From Patellaria atrata CBS 101060 (Eukaryota > Ascomycota > Dothideomycetes > Patellariales > Patellariaceae): 64,000 nucleotides of DNA. Within the stretch, counting starts at the first letter, position 1. The number at the start of each line of letters is the position of its first letter. A program made the position numbers and the translations under genes. This document shows positions 44,900 to 57,421 of the stretch, one piece after another. The stretch spans positions 1,136,500 through 1,200,499 of the forward strand of contig MU006092.1 in NCBI GenBank assembly GCA_010093705.1, read 5' to 3'. Under the pieces are notes generated by a model. That model saw nothing but the letters and a program-made list of their open reading frames with translations, was not told the origin of the DNA and made no database searches.

Positions 44900-47889
44900 T
44901 TAAAATTCACTCGGTAGGCTCATATCACTAGTGAGTTCTCCGCTTTCGATGCGGTCGACTCGGAGGACAAGTTCCTACATTAACTGTTAGCAAATCATAT
45001 TGTCCCGTAGAGATAAACAAATGATCAATGTACCTTGGTGGCTCTAGCGATCCTGAAAGCTAACGGCGGTATCTCCGCTTTCCTCCCACCCCTTTCCACT
45101 TCAACTAAGCCCCTGCGACATTCCTCCAACGCATCAATAACCGGAGGAGCATGTTTAGCAAGAGCAGAATTCTTCAGAGAGTTAATTGCTTCTTGCGTCT
45201 TATTGGCAATATCATGGACGGTCGTGCTGATCTCAGAGACATAAGAAGTGATAGCCTCATCGTCGTGTGAGGAGTTTGGGTTGCTTCGGATACTGTGAAC
45301 GAGAGGCTGAATACTGTGGACTAGGATCGCAGTTTGATCTTCGAGGTAATTCTGTTGCCAAAATTAGTACTCACTGTTGGCTTCCTTCGTTTCCATTTTA
45401 TATGCCTACCTTGAAAATTTCCAACCCGCTGTCTCGTGGGGAACCTCCAGTCGTCAAGGGACTCGTTCCAGCACCCTCTGATCTCCTGGACGACCAGATT
45501 TCCGAACGTCTCGGTGAACCAGTGCTGCTGTAGCCTGCGGAATCTGTGCTACCTCCTCTGCTTCTGTGTCTTATGTGACCTAAGCCATTTTGTAAACCGA
45601 GATACCCTTTCGTGAGCGGCATTGGTTTATCATCTTCCTCCCGATGTTCATCCTCTAACTCTATAGATGGAGTTGGTCGAATCTTTACAGCTCGTATGAG
45701 TTCGATAACAGCTGTGGTAAGGTGAGAGGCAGCCGCATCAAGAAGGGAGACAGGTGAGAGACCACCAGCTGCGGCATGATTCTTGGAGGCGGTGATTAAG
45801 TTGTTTGCAGTTGCCGAAACCCTTGATTTCAGCTTTGCGTGCAACTTGGGGGTATCTGCACTATCGCTATAAACGCTTTGAGAGTCTGCAGTATCCATGT
45901 CGCCGGTGATGTTCCGTACACATATGACAACACCTTTCATACACTCCAGCATCGCATCCGGATCCGTCTTGCGTGCTGCTTGTAGAAGTTCATCAACACT
46001 CAGCTGGAATTTGGTCACTTGGACATCCTTAACAAGGCCTTCTGGGTGAGTGAATGTTGTATCTCGAACATAAACAGCAACATTCGAATTTTGCGCAGCC
46101 AAACCGATGGATGATGCCTTAAAAGTTCGTAATTGCGTCTTTATCCGCGCGTACCGGGATTTCCAGTCTCTAATCTCATTCTCCAACTGGGTAACCTGCT
46201 GACCAAGACGCTCTTCTTTCTCCACTGCGGCATGGCTCTGTTCCGATAACGAGCGCATCTCCTGTAGAAACTGTGAAGCATCTCGACGAACATCTTCCGT
46301 GATCTGTTGCTGCTCTTCGAGTTCCTTTTCTAGATTTTCGTATCTTTCTCGCCACTCTCCGTCGTCATTTGATCGATTTCCACGCGCTGATTCTTGTCTT
46401 GCTTCGTCTAGTTGCATCCGCAGGTCCCTCTCGGAACTTTCCTTCTCTATTCGCATTCTTTCCAACTCAGATTGGAGAGATGTATTGAGGCGTTGAGCTT
46501 CTTCAACCTTTTGTTCAAGGCTGTACTGGAGGTCAGACCAATTATCGCGTTCCTTATTATAGACCTGTAACTCATTAACTAATGCTATCAGAATTTGATG
46601 TTAATTGCATTTACATTATCTCTATCCTTCCCAGTATTCTGAATCAACTCCATTTCTTCATCCTTGTCCCGCAAAGATGTTTCTAAGCTGTTCACTTTCG
46701 CTTGTAAGTCGGATATTTGGACTTGTAGGTCTTCAACGAGCTTGGACTGTATTTCCTAGTATGGTGAGTAGAGACATAGCGAGCAGATTCCGGATCGACT
46801 TACTGATTGCTGAGCAAGGCTTTTCGTCGTATTCCGTTTGCTCTCCCGTCTCGCTGCGCCTTCTAATCCGAAAGCGTCTTGATCGTCATCATCCTCATCA
46901 AGTCCACTCTGATCGTCATCATCTTCCACCATAGTACTTTTATTAGGAATGATCGTATTACTCTGGAACGTCTTTGGTAATGGTCGCCCGAAACTGTTTG
47001 ACCCATCAGGCACTCCTAAGCCGCCATTCCCCATTGGAGGAGTATTGCGGTATGGAGGACCAGCACGTGGTGGTGGTCCTCTGAAGTTTGGAGGTGCACT
47101 ACCCATACTGCTCGTAGTACCTGCTCGACTTGGAACCCGTTGACTACTTGCTACACTACCAGTTGGACTACCTCTGCGCTCGATATCGGGGCCTAGGAAT
47201 CGCGGAAATCGGCGTTCTAATTCGTAGAAGACGTCCGTCGCGAGTTGTTGAAATCTCTCAAGAGGAAGTGTTGAGAGTTTTTGGCGGGCCTGGTTTCTTT
47301 TTGGGTGGAAGTTTTGTTTTGGTAGGAGGAATTTGGGTGTGTCATTTGCAGGTGAATTCGGCCCGCCGTTCTTACGCTCCTCTTCTCTTCGAAGAAGTTC
47401 ATCATAGACGTCAGTGCTCAACTCTTGGAACTGGCCTGCCGAAAGGCGGAGAAGTTTATCGCGTGCTCTGTTCGGTTTTGCATTTCCCTTTTCGTCTTTC
47501 AGGTATGGCGCCAGATAGCCCTTCAGCACGTTATGATGTTCCAACAATGCTTCCTCAATCATTAGAGCTTTCCGACTGCTGATATTGCTGTCCGCCATAC
47601 TCGGTGCGTAGAGACCCGTCCCACTGCTAGACCTTGCGACCGAACTTGACGGTGAAGTTTGGCCATTACTAGTTGTCCTCCTCCCCATTCCGTTTTGCAT
47701 GCCCCCATCTGTTGTACTTGTACTGGTATGAACTGATGCTGGTGGTGTCACTAGGGGACCTCGGTTTGATGTAATCGATGGGGAGTATGGGTTATCGCTG
47801 CCGTTTAAATTTTGATATCGTGAGAGAGGTGACCAGTCGTTACTGCCTTCTACTGATATGGGTGACAGTGTCCCATTGCGTCCTGCCAT
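44900..47889 (-). CDS. spa2: Polarisome scaffold Spa2
   Basis: Exons 47889-46804, 46755-46615, 46564-45410, 45351-45034 and 44974-44900 give 924 residues. Two Spa2 homology (GIT-type SHD) repeats are clear: RDKLLRLSAGQFQELSTDVY (about residues 140-165) and RQKLSTLPLERFQQLATDVF (about 200-230). An acidic stretch (DDDDQSGLDEDDDDQD) precedes a coiled coil (about 370-540), and the end is the conserved GIT1_C-like domain (AITSYVSEISTTVHDIANKT). Spa2 organises the tip of growing hyphae, tethering Bud6, Pea2 and the MAP-kinase kinases of polarity and wall pathways. The 49-nt second intron (46614-46565) ends TTACAG; alternative acceptors a few bases away exist. The gene is on the same strand as its large neighbour, 1.3 kb away. 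Confidence 0.93.
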
Positions 47890-48920
47890 CCCGTTTCACA
47901 AAATGGTAGTCCGAGGCGCCAACGCGCGGGAAAGCCGTTTTGGATCCTTTTGGGGCTACAAGAAAGGTAGAAAGTCGCCGCAGTATACACTGGTATGAAG
48001 ACGTAGTGATAGGACGGAGAATAAAAAGTAGGTTCGAAGGGAGTGGCGTGCCTGAGGGAGAGCAGATGAAACAACAGCTGTAAAGACGGTGAAGGCTGCG
48101 GCTCGAGGGTCGACCTCAATTGTAGCCGCGGGAATGTCAAGAAACAAAGGGTCAAGATTCAGCCGATACTGGTAGTGAGAGTAAAGAAGTAACGTAGCAG
48201 AGAGAGATCAGGCTCAGCAAATAATTAGGCAGAGCACATGAAGAAAGTAGAAAAAGGGTTCAGTCAACGATCTTCCCCAGGAAGATATTATTTGGAGGTT
48301 CGCGATACGGTCGAGGTCAGATTGTAGGCCCCTTTCCTATCGCAGGGATTGTGAATTACTGCGTCGCCGTGACTGGTTGAATACCGCGCTAAGCTTGACC
48401 ACACAAGGCACCTCAAAACATCCGCTAATTTTCCCACAAAGCTCAGGATGGAGAATTGAAGAGACTGTGAATTTTCCTTTTGTTTATTTTTCAAAAAGAG
48501 ATTCAGTATGGTAGATGTGTGAGGTGACGTTTGTTGTTCCGCCTTTCTTGACGTATTGCAGATTTGAGGTTGCGGGATTCAAACGGGAAAGTGCCACGCG
48601 AGGAATGCAGCGCACCTGCATTTTCAGGCACAAAAGGTAAACAGATTAAGGAGGCACTACGCATTACGAATTTGCGATGTACCTTCCGGAATCGAAGCGC
48701 CACTACTATCCTTATTATTAACCCTATAGAAACATCATAAACACACAGATATAAGGTACAGTCAAGTACGGCGAAGTCGGCGAGAGAATACTGCATCCAT
48801 GCATTACCTAACCTGATCATGCTACATCCTAAGGGTATCCCAAATCAGCCGAAATCAAGTAAGAACCAAGGTTTTACCCTATACGCCGAAAACGCGATTC
48901 CATCATGTCTGATGCGGTAT
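47890..48920. other. Intergenic, no gene seen
   Basis: Promoter of spa2 and 3' flank of the ING gene. Short frames only. A GGTACAGT variant lies near 48755. Confidence 0.5.
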
Positions 48921-50258
48921 TCATCGCGCTTTCTTGATCTTACTCGGAGGCAATGTCCGACATGCAGGACACAGCCATTCCCCCTGGGGCTCAGTCTTCA
49001 GCCCTACACATCCCCAGTGAAACCATTGATATTGACAGTTCTCATTGTCACACGCAACCATATCACCGTAGCTGATAGACTGGCATGTGCAGTACACCCT
49101 ATCATCCCCATCGTCTTCATCGACATCCATACCGTCATCATCCGCGGCTCCGTCATGACCAACGCCAGACGTTTCTGCGTCGGAGCCATCACCTTCACTT
49201 AGAACGCTTTCTTCGTCGCCTGTGGATGGAGAAGCTTTATTATGACCCATAATTCGGCGTGCTGACTTTTTGGAAATTCCTCCCTTCCCAACCTTTTTGC
49301 GCACCTGCTGATGTGGAGCTATCTTTCTTGAGGTAATCTTCTTAGCTGGTCGAGGTCCTGCACTACCCGCTCGACTACCAGCTCCTGGGGTCCCAGGTTT
49401 TGGTGTTCCCGGCCCAAGTGAAGATTGGCGAGCAAGATTCGAAGAGTGCGCGGGTAAAGTTCCTAAACTTGCATTTGGACGTCGTCGTTTAGCATCACTA
49501 CCAACGGATGCTTCCCGCTGGCGGTGGTTGGCTGCTATGGTCGATAGACTCGTGAGAGCGGTGGTTATGAGCGGATGGGGTTGCATACCCCCAACACTGG
49601 GAGACCCTAATCGACCCGCAACAGCAGCGCTGGCCATACGTGCCATAGCAGCATTAGCAATATTCGGCGCACCGCCACTAGTTGTATTGATCGATAGAGG
49701 ATTGAGTGGTGTGCTAGCGCCAGTGCCTGCGGAGGAAGCAGGTGGGACGAGATTTCCGCTCGATTCTCTTAAGAGCGACGGTAGCGTTGGATCCATGGGC
49801 ATAGCATTTTCCGTCTGAAGGTCACGAATCTTTATGTCGAGGCGCTTCACATGTCGTTCGAGCTGATAGATGTGAGAAACTGTCATATAGTATGAGGAGT
49901 GGACTTACCAGAGCTACTGCTTTCTCACTTAGGCCTACTTTTTCTTCTTGAAGGATCTGTGCTTGTTCGAAGTTTTGCATGATGATCTTACTATACGGTT
50001 CTTCTTTGGGATTTTTGACAAGACTACCGTTTAGCTTGATAAATTTCTGGATACTGCTGTCCCTGGTGTTGATCACACTTCTACATTCTTGAATCTGCTG
50101 GTCTTTTGCAGCCATCTCCTCCATTAGATGTGCTACCTCGGCAGGCAGGTTGGCGACTAACAATAATTAGTTATTTGTTAATTTAAGAAATAAAGGACCA
50201 TACCATCATGAACGAACTGTTCAAGTACAGAAGCTGCATCCTCTCTAGACTCCGTCAT
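48921..50258 (-). CDS. ING-family PHD-finger protein (Yng2/Pho23 type)
   Basis: Exons 50258-50204, 50156-49909 and 49862-48921 give 414 residues. The N-terminal ING helices read [22 protein letters not shown] and continue through [19 protein letters not shown] long Ala/Ser/Gly/Pro-rich linker carries basic blocks ([20 protein letters not shown]). The C-terminal PHD finger is complete: [20 protein letters not shown], then FHWGCVGL and GEWLCPAC, giving the C4HC3 ligands. ING PHD fingers bind trimethyl-Lys4 of histone H3 and target acetyltransferase (NuA4) or deacetylase (Rpd3L) complexes. I cannot choose firmly between Yng2 and Pho23; the long linker is usual for both in filamentous fungi. The gene is head to head with an HDAC gene. 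Confidence 0.93.
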
Positions 50259-50622
50259 AGTACGTGTGATTGAGGTGTGGCCGAACCAAAGTAGGAAAAG
50301 GAAAATCTCGAAGCTGACTTATACTACGAAGGATGCAGTCCTTGACGGAGATGAGATGTTGATGACTTGGAGATGGAAAGTTATGAAGTTTGATAAATAC
50401 TTTGTGAATAGAGCGTCGTGACTTGAGTGGCAAGTGAGCGTGTTTATAGTCACAAAAATGCAGCACACTTTAGAATGAAAAATATGCCTCGAAGAAGTGA
50501 TTTCTTGAACTTTAAGTCACCCTAACTTAACTTTTCCAACTTTTTCAACTGCTTTGATATCTTACCTTTTTCTTGTTGCGGTCATTTTCTAGGAGGTGGT
50601 TACTAATAAGGGAGAGAACAAG
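50259..50622. promoter_or_regulatory. Shared promoter region, ING / HDAC
   Basis: 364 bp separate the ING start from the HDAC start. A TTTTCTAG acceptor-like site at about 50585-50591 could end an intron in the HDAC 5' leader. No factor site is claimed. Confidence 0.5.
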
Positions 50623-52631
50623 ATGCCCGCTAAACCCGAGAAAGTAAAGCACGGTGTTGCACAAAAAGTCAAGAAATCAAAAGATCTCAACCCAGAAGAA
50701 ACCACGAGTTCAGACTCAGAGAGGAATAACAAGCAGTCCAAGAAAGTAGCATTACCTTTCAAGAGCGCTCGGAAGAAGAGGTGTCGAAGTGATGAGGATT
50801 TCTTGATTGAGGATGGAGATTCCACTGCGGAGCTTGAAGTACCACTATCATCCTCTGCTGTTTCAAGATCCTCGGGACGACGTTCGCAGCAGAAGGTAGC
50901 AGCATTTTATATATCCCATACACCAGAATCCTTAGACACTACTCGTGTAGGTGGACATAATCTCCGTTCTCGTAACGTTCCTTCCCGGAAATCGGTGATA
51001 TATAAGGAAGAGAGCAGCGAGAGCGAAGAGGTCGACGACAGTGAAGCCGAGACCGTGGTGGAATCAACAGAACCGATCCGTCTTTCGATCCATCTTCGAC
51101 CAATGGAGCCGTTTTCACGTAGCCAGATTGTGCAGGAATGGATCTCGCCAACTCCAGAACCTCAAATGGACTACGGAGACTTCAAGGGTCTCTCAGAAGG
51201 CCAAAAAGAAGAGATTCTGCGCAAAGAAGCTGAAAATAATTGTATTGAGCGTCCCCAAGGGTATAACGTGTCCTTTCACTACAATTCTAAAGTTGAACAG
51301 CACCATTTTGGAAAGACTCACCCCATGAAACCATGGCGTTTGCAATTGACCAAGCAACTTGTCTTAGGGTATGGCCTTGAGTACGCTATGGATATGTATC
51401 AAACAAGACCCGCAACCAAACAAGAAATCGCAATATTCCATGATAGAGGATATCTAGACTTCTTGGAACTGTGAGTGTCATCTTCAGCGATTTGTAGATG
51501 AATATACTGACCCTTATGTAAAGAGTGACACCAAACAATGTCGACGAGTACAGGGACGAGCAAAACAAGTACAACTTTGGTATTGAGTTCTATGATTGTC
51601 CTGTATTTGATGGGATGTGGGACTATATATCACTCTACAGCGGTGCCACTATGGACGCAGCTCGAAAAGTTTGCAGCGGCCAGTCTAATATCGCCATCAA
51701 CTGGTCCGGAGGCCTCCATCACGCAAAGAAAAGTTCAGCATCTGGTTTCTGTTATGTCAACGATATTGTACTCGCAATACAGTACATGATGCAGTATTAC
51801 AGTCGTATTCTATATATTGACATCGACGTCCACCATGGTGACGGCGTTGAGCAAGCTTTCCATTCCACTAACCGAGTTATGACTCTCTCCTACCACAAGT
51901 ATGCTCCAAATGAGTTCTTCCCTGGGACCGGAGGGTTGGATGAAACTGGACCCAAAGACACATACAACGAAGGCGCTCACCATTCTCTCAATGTCCCTCT
52001 TAAAGATGGTATTGATGACCATGAATACAAGGAGCTCTTCAAGGTGGTCACCGGTCATGTGATCGAAGCTTATAAGCCTCAAGCAATTGTGATTCAATGT
52101 GGTGCAGACTCCTTAGGTGGTGACCGCTTAGGAAGATTCAACCTCAATATCACAGCTCACGGTTACTGTGTCGAATTTGTGAAAGCGACTCATTTACCTC
52201 TTCTCATCATCGGCGGTGGCGGATATACGCCCCGTAACGTTGCCCGCACATGGACGCATGAGACAGCCTTATGCGTTGGCGCACAGCTTCACGATGACTT
52301 GCCATGGCATATCCCGTACCGGCGCGCATTCTCTGGAGAAAGAAATGGTGATGGCAAGCTTTATCCGGACCTCAGCACCGTTTCACTCAAACAAAATCAA
52401 AACACAGCAGAAGAACTTCATACTATTGTCAAGAATGTGCACTGGGAGATGAGATATGTACATTCCGCACCTCATGTACAGATGGACAGGTTACCGCCTG
52501 CCTATGACAAAATTCGGGACGAAATAGACAGAGAGATTAGAGAGGAACAGGAAGAGAAAGATAGGGACGAAGCAGCAAGAAAGAGGCGAGAGAGAAACGT
52601 TGGAGCTCGGGGTGAAATGAGGATGAGGTGA
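50623..52631 (+). CDS. Class I histone deacetylase, Hos2/HosA-like, with long N-terminal extension
   Basis: Exons 50623-51470 and 51524-52631 give 651 residues. The deacetylase domain starts near Met182 (MDYGDFKGLSEGQ) with YNVSFHYNSKVEQHHFGKTHPMKPWR. Catalytic elements are intact: WSGGLHHAKK (His348, His349), DIDVHHGDG with zinc ligands Asp384 and His386, GADSLGGDRLG with the second Asp, and GGGGYTPRNVARTW with the transition-state Tyr. LHDDLPWHIPYRRAF resembles Hos2, the catalytic subunit of Set3C, more than Rpd3. The 181-residue extension before the usual start is Lys/Ser/Glu-rich and unlike the 10-30 residues seen in most Hos2 proteins. The tail is highly charged and ends in Arg-rich sequence. 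The frame is open up to the acceptor-like site at about 50591. Confidence 0.95.
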
Positions 52632-53490
52632 TGGTTTAAATAGAACTCTTATGGTGCTTCCGCTGGTGAAGCATTTGAGGAGACCAAGGTTCTATGCTTC
52701 CACTATCAGTCACAGACTTTCTGGATTCCAGGACGCTTATATGAAAAGTACGTCAATTCTCGTTGGATAATTCCGAACACTATGAAAATCAACCCCTCCA
52801 TAAGGTACAGTCTGGTTCTGCCGTACAGTCGGCTTTCCCACGAAATCATCTTCCGGTAAGAGCGAATTAAACAAGCAATATTCACTGTGGCGAAAGGGTC
52901 GGACTGCTTTATAAATATAAGTAGTACAGATCGAACAATCATGCCTCAAAGAAAATTTTCGAGGGAATGGCTACACACTGGTTGAGAGATCATCTCCTTG
53001 ACCAAGTTAAACGTGCTATTGCTTGTGGTACAGCTAACTTTCGCGAGAACGACTCGAAACGCACTCTTCTGTAAATTTATACCGCTATGAAGTCGGGGTC
53101 CGAAAACAGCGTAAATGTTTGTAGCTGTTTGACTATGACTAGTAAGGCGTGGATCTAAAATGTGTAACGGAGGTAAATAAAAGTATTTTGAGGAGCTCAT
53201 AACTCATTGAATTAAGATATAGAGCCAGGTATTCGCTCTAGAGTTTGGTACAAGAAACCTATCGTTTAAGACAGGTAAAGTCAAGAACCCAGCGCCAGGA
53301 AGTCTAAAGTTAGGAAAGGAAATGTTGGCCGCAGAAAAGCTACTTATTATGAACCGCCATTAGTCCCGTAGAAGCATCTAATAGCTGTGTGTATGGACAT
53401 TCAAAATCCATTGTAAAATCAAACATAAAAAGGAAAGACTGGAGGGAATGATATTATATGTATATCTAAGGGATCGCTCCTTGCTCTTTT
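52632..53490. other. Intergenic between convergent genes
   Basis: 3' flanks of HDAC and APRT. It contains one CCGTACAGT motif (52821-52829) and a GGTACAGT variant 17 bp upstream. No gene seen. Confidence 0.55.
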
Positions 53491-54277
53491 TTATTTCTCC
53501 TGGCCCGTAAGTAAGGTATGTGCGGGGGCATTCAACTTCGCTCTCCCCTTGAGAAAATCCAGCTCAAGGATGAAGATATAACCAATTAGAGAACCACCTA
53601 GTTGATGTACGAGAGAACCTGCTGCTGCGGCGGAGCCACCTAAAATCTAGTATTAGTAAATGATCCTCAAATGAAAGTCTGTGTAACCTACCAGTCGCAA
53701 TGATATCATCAACAATCAGAACCTTCTGTCCGGAATTGATAGCATCCTTTTGCATTTGGAAAAAGTCTTCTCCATATTCTTTCTTATAGGAGGCAGTTTC
53801 CGTAGGTCCCGGGAGCTTGCCTTGTTTCCTCACAGGTACGAATGATGCACCTAACCTCAATGCTAATGAGGGTCCGAAAAGGAAACCTCTCGCCTCTAGA
53901 CCAACAACAACGTCTGGTTTGTTTGCTTCTCCAAAGGAAGATACGACTTGTAGTTCTAGTGCCTCCAGCAGGAGGCCATGTAGTTCGGGATCGGCAAATA
54001 TAGGAAGAATATCCTCGAATATGATACCTGGTGAAGGGAAATCGGGATATTGCCGAAGAGCCCGGTGTAGGCGGGCTTTGATTATCTTAAGATCGGGCTG
54101 TTGGGAGGAGCTGGAGGCGGAGGTGGAGGGCTTTCGTCCCTGTCCGGCATTGGTAGTAGGATCTGCTTTAGAGGGAGGCGGGTGTGAGGAGGTTGAGGGA
54201 GAGATACGGGATGCCAGAGTTGAGTCGGGATTTCCCTGGGCTGAGTTTGAGGTGGAATCGGTAGGTTCAACAGTCAT
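53491..54277 (-). CDS. apt1: Adenine phosphoribosyltransferase
   Basis: Exons 54277-53692 and 53639-53491 give 244 residues. APRT makes AMP from adenine and PRPP in purine salvage. The conserved core is complete: [44 protein letters not shown] and the PRPP-binding loop [17 protein letters not shown], which is joined across the intron. Family proteins are usually about 180-190 residues. Here the first 60 residues are a Ser/Thr/Pro-rich tail with no predicted fold, and no internal Met lies between it and the core, so the long form is the only simple reading. The neighbour (HDAC) is convergent and unrelated. Confidence 0.93.
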
Positions 54278-57200
54278 CTTGAGGAAGAGGAAAAGAAAAG
54301 GAAGAAGGCGGGCAGGGCCGCGTATGAAAAAAAGGTTGAGAAGAATTTCTTTGGTGTAGTAAGACGCAAGATGGTCCGTGAGATAGGCGCGGGCTACCTA
54401 GCAGAGAGTTTACAAGGGCAGTTCGCTTCGCTCCAGCTACATTAAAACCTGGGCCGCTGGACTATCTTTGGGTTGCTTCGGTGCTTCTGGTCTTTTTGCT
54501 GCGTAAGGTTGATGGTTGGTTGCCTGGATGCTTGGACCTATTGAGTATGGACCTTGGTGGTTGTTGGTGGGGGGGGAAGTAGAGGGAAGCTGATGGTGGG
54601 GAAGTGAACTGGAAAATGTTATTAGTTCCAGATAAAAGCAATGAAGACAGCGTCGGCCCAAAACAAATTATTTGAAGGTGCAATTTTCACTGTCCAAATC
54701 ATCGCATTTCGTTCAGCCGTTTAGCCACCTTTTATCTCTTTCGAAATCTGTGATGCTAGGACGAAAACATGTAGCTGAGCAACAATGATAGTTCTACACG
54801 CCCCCAAAGTACACAAGTTGCGGTCACAATGGAACTTGAATCTGTACCATACAAACATCAAATGTGCCGCAAGAGTCGCGACACGCTTCGCGGGCGGAGA
54901 ATGGGGAAAACTTTCAAATACATGTTCCTTGTACAATTACAGGTACTGTGACTCTATCGCTTCTTCACTCTTCATCCCGCTCTCAGCCTTGATGAACCGC
55001 GCCGTTCTACCGGGAGAGAAGAAATTATATACTACTTTTATTCATCCACCGCTCATTCACCCACCTCCAAACCCTATGGGCAATCTGCGAATCATCAACT
55101 GCTAGCACCAAGCCCTAGCCGCTATCGTACAGTAAGGTATGCACTCATGTCCTTCTTATGTACGTCTGCCTCAGATCTAAGTGCTTGATCCGGAATTGAC
55201 CATCAGCATCCCCGACCGGCACCTCAACAAGTTCCACTATGGCGTGAGAGAGACGAGGGATAGGCCTGTTACGTGAGTGACGCGAGGAACGGAGGAATGC
55301 CATATGCACTCAGCGGCTCGATAGGAACCCGATACGTGAGTAGCGACCTACCTCTTTGAGTATCTATCTTCTTTCTTTTCGTCGTTCCATCCTCGGGTTT
55401 CACATGGAAATGGTTACCACTGCACAAGGACGAACTTCAGGCATTCTTTTTTTGTTCCTCCACTGGACCATGTTCATCTCATTGTCATCATCTCGGCTTA
55501 AGGTATCAGGGCATCTACTTACCAGGAGCGCCCGCCAACAAAGCTACGGAGTAATGTCCTCCAATATCCTCACATTCCTCAGTTACTTCTAGAATTACAT
55601 CCACCTGAGTACGTTGGCTATACATCGCAAGTTGTACAAGTACAGAACACTTTTGTGAGGTTTGTCTTCTCGATATATAAACGTTCTGTGGATTGTACTT
55701 CCCGAGAAGTATAATTACAGACCACGTTCGTATGGCCATGTATTCCCTTTGGCCAACTTCCTGATCTTATCGCACGGTGGGGGCGCGAAAGTTAACTAGA
55801 TTAACGGACTGGGTAACCAAGAAGACTAATTCTAGGTTCCAACCTGCTGGGAATATAGTATACTATTTGCGTTCGACCTCAGAAATAGCATTTCCGTTTG
55901 TTTCTAGCAAACGGTATTCTACAATACAGCTCAGAAGAGACATACGGGCACAATGGGTATTCTTCCGGCTCTGACGTCTAATGTCGCCGAAAATACCCGA
56001 AGATGCCGAGTGTGCCGAAGAAGTATGCTCACCCGCTTGGTATAGGAGTTCAATCCGTTTATTGCTACTCATTTTGCGATCTAGTCCTATCTATAATCCT
56101 TATCGTCGTTCGAAGATGGATACCGTACAGTACGATGTCTCATATCTCATTCGTTTCCTTATCCTTACATTTTCCGCCCCCGTACGCACTTTCTTCAAGC
56201 CCTCTTTTCTCTGCTGTATTGGAGAGATGAACACGAATTAGGCACTCCTAGCTCTACAGTTCACTTCAACGTAAAGATCAGTGTACTGCGCACTCTTCTT
56301 CAGTTCATGAAAAACTCTAGCGTACATGGAAAACGAGGATGTACGGGAGACTCGTAAGAGCACGGATGGGCCAACCATATAGACGCGTTTACCGTACACT
56401 TCCTCACCATGCTGTCTCTGATCGCGTTGTAGTGAAAAAAAAAAATAAAAAAATAGAGCCGTACCAGGAACTTGTAGCCGTACAGTCCGCTTTATTATAC
56501 GGGGCATAGGATTCCTTAATACTTTAGACTCCACCGTCAGTCCGGTGCAATAGACTCCAAATGAGTGTTCTGTACAGATATCGAGCTATCGACATTGTGG
56601 TAGGGGGGAGAATAACATCCGCTTCGACATGGTTCGCATTCCTCAATCACTGTATTCTTGTTCAACATCTGCTGCCAGCCTGCTGAGCTTGAAGAAGTCT
56701 GAAGATCCGTGTAGTTAGTAGGGTTCAGTCAAGTATAAGGTTTGGAGTCTTTTGCACGCTCTATTTCTCCTTGCACAGCAGAGTGAGGTGACCGGTTTAT
56801 AGATGAACATGCTCTAAGCTATTTCGATCAGGTACGGAACATGTTTAACTACGAGTACCTTGTATAATAAGGTCATGAACGGATTTTATTTGGAATGTGG
56901 AGCAGACTGGGAAAATTCTACGACGCGATCAACTTATCTCTAAATGCGTAGCATCAATCAAGATCTGATGAGATACATTAACTTCGAAACAGCATTCTAT
57001 TGTGCTTGGAGCCTCTATTGGAGAAGAAGAAGAAGAAAAAGATAAGAAAGTATCTCTACATATGCTCCGTACGAGACAAGGTTCAAGTACAAAGATACAC
57101 CGAAGAATTCCCTTACCGTAATTCAACCTCACACCTCAAGTCTTTTCAGCAAGCCACATTTGAACTTCAAACTCAGTGGCAAACTTCAACGGTTATACTT

Positions 57201-57421
57201 GCCTCCATCATGAGATCTGACTTACAGCATTGGTTCAACCCACTGCAAACGCATGCAAAGAGAATCCCCCGCCTTGGCATTCAGCTCTGAGTGCAGTTTG
57301 ACTTTGGCTTGATGATATGCTTAAGGTCGTAGATTCTCTTAAATACGCAAAGAGTCTAGTTATAAAAGATTTCTTTTCAACAATGTCGCGTAGGCTACTG
57401 CGCTCATCATACAAATACACC
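54278..57421. other. Long gene-poor region
   Basis: About 3.1 kb without a recognisable gene. Two exact CCGTACAGT motifs (56123-56131 and 56478-56486) and a TCGTACAGT variant near 55126 occur here. An A run near 56436-56453 is the only simple repeat. Frames of 60-100 codons resemble nothing known. Confidence 0.5.
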
